From positions 21,693,399 to 21,757,398 of the forward strand of contig NC_079206.1 in assembly GCF_026745355.1 (NCBI RefSeq): 64,000 nt of DNA, given 5' to 3'. The stretch is from Beta vulgaris subsp. vulgaris. Lineage: Eukaryota; Streptophyta; Magnoliopsida; Caryophyllales; Amaranthaceae. The translations under genes were made by a program, and so were the position numbers. Positions 59,020 through 64,000 of this stretch are shown here, in pieces. Under the pieces are notes generated by a model, which saw only the letters and a list, made by a program, of their open reading frames with translations, was not told the origin of the DNA and did no database searches. The first letter of the stretch is position 1; each line of letters begins with the position of its first letter.

Positions 59020-60593
59020 TAGTACATGAGTCCAACATAAATTTTGCATAATGCAGAAGCGACGCCGAAATCTGTGCTGAAGTTGATGGGTTTAAAAGGG
59101 TTGACATTGTATCATTTGAAGAGCCATCTACAGGTTTTCCATGATCTTTATTGCTTCATTGATAAATTCTATAATTTCAATTTCCTATTAACTTCTTTTA
59201 CTTTCTATAGTACGAATCAAAATGCAACAAATGCACTTTTACGCATTTCGGTGTATTATTTTGAGCATATATATTTACAACTATATATAAGTAAGAATTA
59301 TAAAAATTTAATAAAGTTGATAGAAGTGCAAATGAGCCTGGACAACCTAATAAGGAGGAGGTGAGTTAGGTCTACATACAAGTCCAAAGGAGATTTCATA
59401 CTAAAACCATTTGACAATAATACTAGTAGCTCATCTACCTTACATTATGGTACTTTCTCTCCTCTTTCTCTAATGTGGGACAACTCACATGTGCATAACA
59501 TATATGAGGTTCAACACTACTTCTCACATGTGAGTGTCCTTAGAATTAGAGCACATTGGTGAAATACACATTAATAATCCTCATTGCAAATGAACGTCCA
59601 ATAGAGTCCCTTATCCAGTTAAGACCCAACAAATTGTGCTCTGATACCATGATGAAGTTGATATAAGTGAAAATGGGTATGTGCAACCCAATAAGGAGGA
59701 GGTAAGTTATGTCCACATATAAGCCCAAAGGAGGTTTCATACTAAAAGCAATTGACAATAGTAGGAGAAGCTTCTGTAGCTTATATTATGGTATTTTATC
59801 TCCTCTTCCTCCAATTTGGGACAACTCACATGTGCGAAACATATATGTGATTCAACAAAATTACATTTTAGCAAAGTCATTGCGAGATGAATCTAATAGA
59901 TCCCAGTATCCCACTTGAATATGTTTTTCATAATGTATAAATCACAAATCTTAGTCAAAATAAAAAGTGTGAATAGTAAAAAAAAATGTGTTTGTTGCAT
60001 TTAATTTAGAAAGAAGGAAGTATATAGTTTCCCTTAGATTTCCCGAGCACTTTTATGTTTCTAAACTTATTGTTATGTCTCTCGCTAAATTATTGGTACT
60101 ATATGTCTACTGTCTAGAAGTATAGGCTAGGACAATTATCCAAGAAGCAAAGTGGTTCTCAAGTGAAGACAGATTCCACTAGTAAGTTTCATATAATATT
60201 ACTTTCTTTTGGCATTTAAGAATATGCCCTTATTATTTTTCATCCCTGTCTTTATTAGTTTATAGTATCAAAACTTTGACAGGCCTACAAATGAGTCTGG
60301 TTTGGGAGAGAGTCTGACCACATACGAGCTAAGTGTGATTCTATCCTAGACTAAATTAACAAGTAGTCCACTTAGTTTATATGTTAGTCATTCTCTCCCA
60401 ATTTTTCTTCCATTATAAATCATATGTGATTTTATTTTATCCTAAATAGTTTCCCTTACGGACTCTTTTTTTTTTATGCGAATCATCTTCATGCAGGTCT
60501 GAAAAGTTCATACTCAAGATACAACCTTCATTGCTCTGAGGCAAGTACTAGTGGTACTGGCACCGGTTCATCAAGTGATAATTATGATTTAGG
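52876..60593 (+). CDS. MYB-CC/GARP transcription factor (PHR1-like type), 5' part with four exons
   Basis: Four exons join in frame into 145 codons: 52876-53074, 59057-59133, 60118-60181 and 60497-60593, all with GT donors and AG acceptors. Residues 1-41 are Gly/His-rich. Residues 44-97 form the single SHLQKYR-class MYB-like (GARP) DNA-binding domain: PRLRWTPDLHERFVDAVTKL in exon 1, SVLKLMGLKGLTLYHLKSHL in exon 2, KYRLGQ opening exon 3. Exon 4 is Ser/Gly-rich. The coiled-coil (MYB-CC) exon expected next is beyond the window or behind the copia element in intron 4. Family members are nuclear regulators, several acting in phosphate starvation and phloem differentiation; the sequence is nearest to the PHL8-like type, from memory only. 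Intron 1 is 6.0 kb and packed with repeats. No stop or frameshift was seen in the exons. Confidence 0.85.
53075..53708. other. MYB-CC intron 1, first part
   Basis: AT-rich intron sequence with no recognised element. Confidence 0.35.
53711..53967. mobile_element. Stowaway-type MITE in intron 1
   Basis: TA flanks (53709-53710, 53968-53969) and inverted ends CTCCCTCTGTTTTTTTTATC and its complement GATAAAAAAAAACAGAGGGAG, 257 bp. A truncated relative lies at 56451-56642. Confidence 0.88.
53970..54487. other. MYB-CC intron 1, no bounded element
   Basis: AT-rich, no gene or repeat recognised. Confidence 0.3.
54488..55114 (+). mobile_element. nonautonomous Helitron in intron 1
   Basis: Starts TCTCTATTATATAAGCC after an A. 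It ends with hairpin GCACATATAACGTGC (55087-55101), then CTAAAAAA and CTAGT (55110-55114) before a T. 627 bp, non-coding. Its 5' end matches the Helitron at 28833 (minus) over 15 bases. Confidence 0.8.
55115..56450. repeat. intron 1 low-complexity region
   Basis: Contains a degenerate TCTGATCTGAT minisatellite (55618-55690) and TTA/AAT-rich trinucleotide tracts (55700-55925, 56320-56440). A second group of TGATCTGA units is at 56680-56760. No coding motif. Confidence 0.5.
56451..56642. mobile_element. truncated Stowaway MITE
   Basis: Matches the 53711 element from its left end (CTTTCTCACTTACATTCTTGACAC against CTTTCTCACTTGGAATCTTGACAC, with TAGTCATGTGGGGTCTTG shared further on). It stops after ATGAAAGATATTT without a right terminus. 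Confidence 0.78.
56643..57250. other. intron 1, AT-rich
   Basis: Apart from TGATCTGA repeats at its start, nothing recognised. Confidence 0.3.
57254..58024. mobile_element. Harbinger/Tourist-like MITE in intron 1
   Basis: Ends read TTAGAGTATATTTAATGG and, inverted from the right, TTAGAGTATGTCCAAACTCC. About 770 bp. The inner stretch ACCTTAATATTGGACTCTAT matches ACCTCAATATTGGTCTCTAT in the nested MITE at 22866-23589, so they are one family. Flanks are TTA and TAA. Confidence 0.7.
58146..58547. repeat. three tandem copies of a ~133-bp repeat in intron 1
   Basis: Units begin GATAAGTGTAGGTGTAACTC at 58146, 58279 and 58413 and share TATGAAAGTGGTTCC and AAAAACCATAATATTAAAAT. Periods are 133 and 134. 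The open frame crossing part of it is not shared by all units. Confidence 0.88.
58606..58630. repeat. (TA)n microsatellite next to MITE
   Basis: A TA run directly left of the MITE at 58632; a further run lies at 58948-59016 on the other side, interrupted once. Confidence 0.85.
58632..58945. mobile_element. Stowaway-type MITE inside a (TA)n tract
   Basis: Ends CTCCTTCCGTTTCCTAAAGA and the complement TCTTTAGGAAACGGAGG, with TA flanks. The inner neighbour of the right end repeats the terminal stretch (AAGTGGGAAGATCTTTTGGAA, then CGGAAAGTGGGAAGATCTTT), so the right terminus is duplicated. 314 bp. Confidence 0.82.
59338..59915. repeat. two-copy ~345-bp repeat in intron 2
   Basis: A block starting AATAAGGAGGAGGTGAGTTA (about 59349) recurs at about 59690 with AATAAGGAGGAGGTAAGTTA. 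Both share GGAGATTTCATACTAAAA-like sequence and GGGACAACTCACATGTGC (about 59478 and 59817). The spacer contains GTGCTCTGATACCATGATGA. Function unknown. Confidence 0.75.
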
Positions 60594-60828
60594 GTATGTA
60601 TATTTTTATCGCTATATAAGCTTATTTTTCCTCCATCTCTAGATAAACGGGTTAAATATTTATTAAAAACTATATCTAAGAGATTATCTTAATATACTAA
60701 AACTATTGTCTACCACTTTAATTCTTTTTAATATATTCATTATCGAGGGCTATCAAGTTTTTTTTTATATCAATATATCCAAACACTTTATTACATATAT
60801 TTATGTCAAAATCAAAATGTCCAAATCT

Positions 60829-60972
60829 CTGTAATTTTGTAGAGAATAGAATTAGGGTTGAAAACTTGAGTTTCTCATTAATCATCTCAGAATATATGTG
60901 ATACACATATTAGGAAACCTAATCAATATGCATCTTTATCTTTAGGCTTCCTAAAATACATATCTCCACATA
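60829..60972 (-). repeat. probable 3' LTR of the copia element
   Basis: On the minus strand the pol frame ends at an ATTCTCCAACTTGATG, then a purine stretch (GAAGGGTG, possible polypurine tract) and TGTGGAGATATG at about 60970, a plausible LTR start. A CA end is suggested at 60829. Only one LTR is in the window, so both borders are tentative. Confidence 0.4.
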
Positions 60973-60999
60973 CACCCTTCATCAAGTTGGAGAATTAGT

Positions 61000-61616
61000 A
61001 GGATTGAAAATTCCAAACTTGGACAATAGAAAATCAAACTGCATCTTGCCGAGAGCTTTCGTAAAAATATTGACCAATTGAACTTTCATAGACATAAGAC
61101 GACTCAATAAGACCATCAATGATAGCATCGTGCACTAAATGACAATCAACTTCAATATGCTTTCTGTGCTCATGAAAAACATAGTTCTAAGCTAAGTAAA
61201 GAGCAAACTGACTATCACAAAACAAGAGAATGGATTTGGAATGATGAACTCCTAAACAAAGTAAAAAAAAACCCTTCAACCACTTCAACTCACAAGTGAC
61301 AGCGGCTATAAATCTATATTCTACTTCCGCAGATGAATGAGAAATAATGTGTTGCTTTTTAGTCTTTCAAGAAATAGGAGATTGTCCCAAGAAAACAATC
61401 CAACCTGTCAAGGAACGACGAGTGATAGAACAGATAGCCCAATCGGAATCACACCAACCCTAGAGAGACAAAGCAGAATCGGCACGCAGGAGAAGGCCTT
61501 GACCCGACGAGCGTTTCAAATATCAAACCACTCGTAAGGCAGCGTCCTAATGTTCCTGAAGAGGTTCCTGCATAAACTGAGAGAGAACATGAAAAGAATA
61601 TGCAAGATCAGGCCTA
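61000..61616 (-). pseudogene. copia RNase H and pol end
   Basis: On the minus strand [20 protein letters not shown] (about 61450-61390), SHSSAEVEYRFIAAVTCELK (about 61335-61275) and LFCDSQFALYLA mark the copia RNase H, with QLVNIFTKALGKMQFDFLLS close to the end. Several frames are involved. Confidence 0.8.
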
Positions 61617-62740
61617 CTAACAGCCAAGTATATTAATGGACCAAAAAGACGGCAATAAGTAGCCGCATCCACGAGTGGAGGTCTTGTAGCATGACCTTTT
61701 ACTCAACAGGAAAACCACAAGGCTTAGCATCCAATAAACCAACCTTAGAAATAATATCAAGAGTATATTTCCTTTGGCATAAAAACAGACCAGCAGAACT
61801 ACGAGCAACTTCAATGCCAAGGAAATACTTAAGAGGACCTAGATCCTTCATCTTAAAACAATCACTCAAATAGGCTTTGAAAGTAGACAGAGTTGCAATC
61901 ATTCCTAAAAATAACGAGATCATCAACATAAACCAATACATTAATCTGAGTCGAGCCATGAGTGAAAGTGAAGATGGAGTAGTCAGAATAAGATTGCAGG
62001 AAGCCATACCCTTTCAAAGCAGACACAAGCTTAGCAAAGTAGCATATAGAAGCTTGCTTAAGATCATAAAGAGACTTGCGAAGTTTGTAAACCAGCTTAA
62101 GACTAGAACACTGAAAACCAGGAGGAAGCTTCATGTAAACTCCCTCAGTAAGGTCACCATGAAGGAATGCGTTATGAACATCTATCTGATTAAAAGAAGC
62201 AGCAATAGCTAGAAAAGCACGAACAATGGTCATTTTGGCAATGGGAGCAAAGGTTTCATCATAGTAAACTCTGGCCTCCTGATGATTACTCAAGACAACA
62301 AGACAAGATTTCAAACATTCAATCTCACCATTTGATAAATATTGGGTCTGATAGACTCACTAACTCCCCAAAGCCCGCTTGTCAGGCGACAATTCTTCCA
62401 ATGTCAAAGTGCCAGTATCCTTCAAGGCACGAATCTCATCCTGCATAGAATCGTTCCAACTTGGATCCTTCATGACCTCCTTAAAAGACATGGGATCAGT
62501 AGTAGAAACAACAGCAACAAGAAACTTTTGATAATTCACAGAAAAGTTTGTGCAATTTATATAATGAGCTATAGGATAAGGACAACCTGAAGGCGACGAC
62601 TGAGACGGAGTAGACGAAGATGGACTAGGAGCAACAACTGAATGAGTCACATAATCACATAACAAAATGGAGGGAGTTTTATCCCTCTTACCACGACTCA
62701 ACTCAAGAGAAAGAGGGTTCACCGTGTCTTTGGGCGGCAC
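61617..62740 (-). pseudogene. copia reverse transcriptase
   Basis: 62314-61862 includes YDETFAPIAKMTIVRAFLAI, QIDVHNAFLHGDLTEGVYMK, then KSLYDLKQAS and the catalytic NVLVYVDDLVIF. After a frame change, 62007-61699 continues CFKMKDLGPLKYFLGIEVAR and GLFLCQRKYTLDIISKVGL. 62740-62360 carries the upstream PSWNDSMQDEIRAL (W..AM..E) motif. These are classical Ty1/copia RT landmarks. Confidence 0.9.
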
Positions 62741-62754
62741 TGGAGGAAATGGGA

Positions 62755-63174
62755 TCAGTGGGCTGAGCGGCTGAAGACCGTGGCAAATTCGGCCCAGTAG
62801 AGGGAGAGAGAAGTTTGTAGAGTTGGGGGCTGGGATGAAGCGGACGGAACAGGCCCTAGAGCAGACAGACGAGGCCCATCTGAAGCCGACCTAGTGAAGG
62901 TAGGGGAGGGAGGCGGGATAACGGGTTGGGCGGCGGTAATTTGTTTTTGGGATGGTATTTGTGTGGGTTGGGCAGGGATGGTTGGAGAGGGAGATTTAGA
63001 CGCATAATTTTGTGAGGGAGAATTTTGTGAGAGATTGGGCTCAGGATGTGGGCCAATATTACAAGGATATGGATTGGGGGACTCAGGCACGAATTCAGCA
63101 AAATCGTAATTAATAGGCACATCACTCATTGGAACAAGAGTAGTAGGAACAATGTTAACTTCCTCCGGAGTCAT
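62755..63174 (-). pseudogene. copia integrase-RT linker
   Basis: A 139-codon Pro/Ser-rich open stretch (NPYPCNIGPHPEPNLSQNSP and similar) between integrase and RT, as usual in plant copia polyproteins. Confidence 0.65.
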
Positions 63175-63199
63175 AATGGAAAAATATGCTAAAAAAAAT

Positions 63200-63990
63200 T
63201 CACATCCCTAGAGACAAAGAACTCTTTGGTGTCAAGATAAAGAAGACGCAAACCCTTCTTACCAAAAGGAATACGCAAAAATATGCACTTGCGAATCCTA
63301 CTTGCAAACTTATCCTCTTTGTTTTATGATTGTGAGCAAAGCATAAACATCCAAATGCCCGAATAGCTTCATAAGTAGGAGGAGAATTGAAAAGAATTTG
63401 AAATGGAGATTTATTATTCAAGAGAGGAGAGGGAGTGCGATTTATGAGATGGGAGGCTACAAGAACACTTTCCCCAAAAAAATAAATAGCTAAATTGGCT
63501 TTGAAATACAAAGCCCTCCCGACATTCAGAATATGCTTATGTTTTCTCTCTACCCTCCCATTTTTTGAGGAGTGGCCACACATGAAGTTTGGAAGATAAT
63601 ACCAGAAGCATAAAAGTAGTCAAGTAAACAATTGAACTCAGTACCATTGTCACTTTGAGCAACTTTAATAGTTTGAGACTTGAGAGAATTGACGATTAAC
63701 CATAGCAACAAAAGCCATAAATATATGAAAAACTTCGTTTTTCCCATTAATTAAACCTAAATAGCACGAGAAAAATCATCAACAATAGTCAAGAAATATC
63801 GTGCACCACAAGAAGAGGCATGTCTATAACAGCCTCATAAATCACAATGAATCTTTTCAAAAATTCTAATTGCTCTATTCTCACTAATAAGAAATCTATC
63901 TCTAGGATGTTTAGCACGAAAACAAATTTCACATGCTTTATTCAAACTACCCTTATGACTACGGATGGGATGAAGTAACTCCACTACTTT
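63200..63990 (-). pseudogene. copia integrase region
   Basis: 63747-63550 has the central core stretch VAQSDNGTEFNCLLDYF, with the second catalytic Asp, and 63583-63200 continues KNGRVERKHKHILNVGRAL, with the catalytic Glu. Next is SHLINRTPSPLLNNKSPFQI, then FGCLCFAHNH, typical of copia integrases. The two pieces are in different frames. Confidence 0.85.
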
Positions 63991-64000
63991 CTCCTAGGAA

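Larger units (their letters stand above)
60973..64000 (-). mobile_element. Ty1/copia retrotransposon, 3' part, in intron 4 of the MYB-CC gene
   Basis: A minus-strand copia element lying antisense to the MYB-CC gene. From 64000 downward: a CCHC-type integrase end with part of the core, RT, then RNase H, in copia order (integrase before RT). All open frames are broken by stops and shifts, so it is a defective copy. The 5' half is outside the window. Confidence 0.9.

Noticed and set aside
59546..59758. 70-codon minus-strand frame in intron 2
   Set aside because: It lies across a two-copy repeat and is not kept in the other copy.

Overview
This is a stretch of plant nuclear DNA, most likely from a eudicot. 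It has AT-rich intergenic sequence, plant-type introns with GT..AG borders, L1-clade LINEs with DUF4283 and RNase H domains, nonautonomous CACTA elements, Helitrons, Stowaway and Harbinger MITEs, solo LTR-like elements and a Ty1/copia element. The species cannot be fixed from sequence alone. Only two ordinary host genes are supported: an intronless NDR1/HIN1-like (LEA_2) membrane protein gene at 3040-3642 (-), and the 5' part of a MYB-CC/GARP transcription factor gene at 52876-60593 (+), which runs past the window. Everything else is transposable-element, pseudogene or simple-repeat DNA.

Layout. 0-2.3 kb: 5' half of a minus-strand LINE of family B. 2.3-4.5 kb: intergenic DNA, a degenerate SINE and the NHL gene. 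4.5-6.5 kb: a broken, intron-poor TPR gene copy followed by a poly(A)-tailed segment. 6.8-32.1 kb: one family-B LINE on the plus strand split apart by later insertions. The insertions are LINE A (6831-13145, 14-bp target duplication); a 2.3-kb block (13303-15636) with a SINE, a 144-bp tandem repeat and two 621-bp hairpin retroposons; a 163-bp micro-CACTA; a 1.5-kb CACTA; a 2.5-kb CACTA with a captured PPR gene and a nested Harbinger MITE; and a 3.3-kb CACTA with a captured AGO4-like gene. The last carries a Helitron and has an LTR-type element, itself split by a second LTR-type element, sitting on its first base. 32.6-33.5 kb: a retroposon with an 11-bp target duplication. 35.7-43.3 kb: LINE C (-) split by a CACTA. 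43.5-50.3 kb: a small retroposon, microsatellites, a four-copy ~480-bp tandem repeat, a Stowaway MITE and a Mutator-like foldback element. 50.3-52.5 kb: another CACTA. 52.9-60.6 kb: the MYB-CC gene, whose 6-kb first intron holds a Stowaway MITE, a Helitron, a Harbinger-like MITE, a 133-bp tandem repeat and another MITE. 60.8-64 kb: the 3' part of a minus-strand copia element inside intron 4 of that gene.

How it fits together. The window is a layered archive of insertions. Target-site duplications, and colinear coding fragments on either side of each insert, let the order be read. The most notable cargo is two captured host gene fragments inside CACTA elements (an AGO4-clade Argonaute and a P-class PPR protein). 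The most notable unnamed family is the pair of equal-length retroposons that share an internal hairpin whose stem has changed in a base-pair-preserving way.
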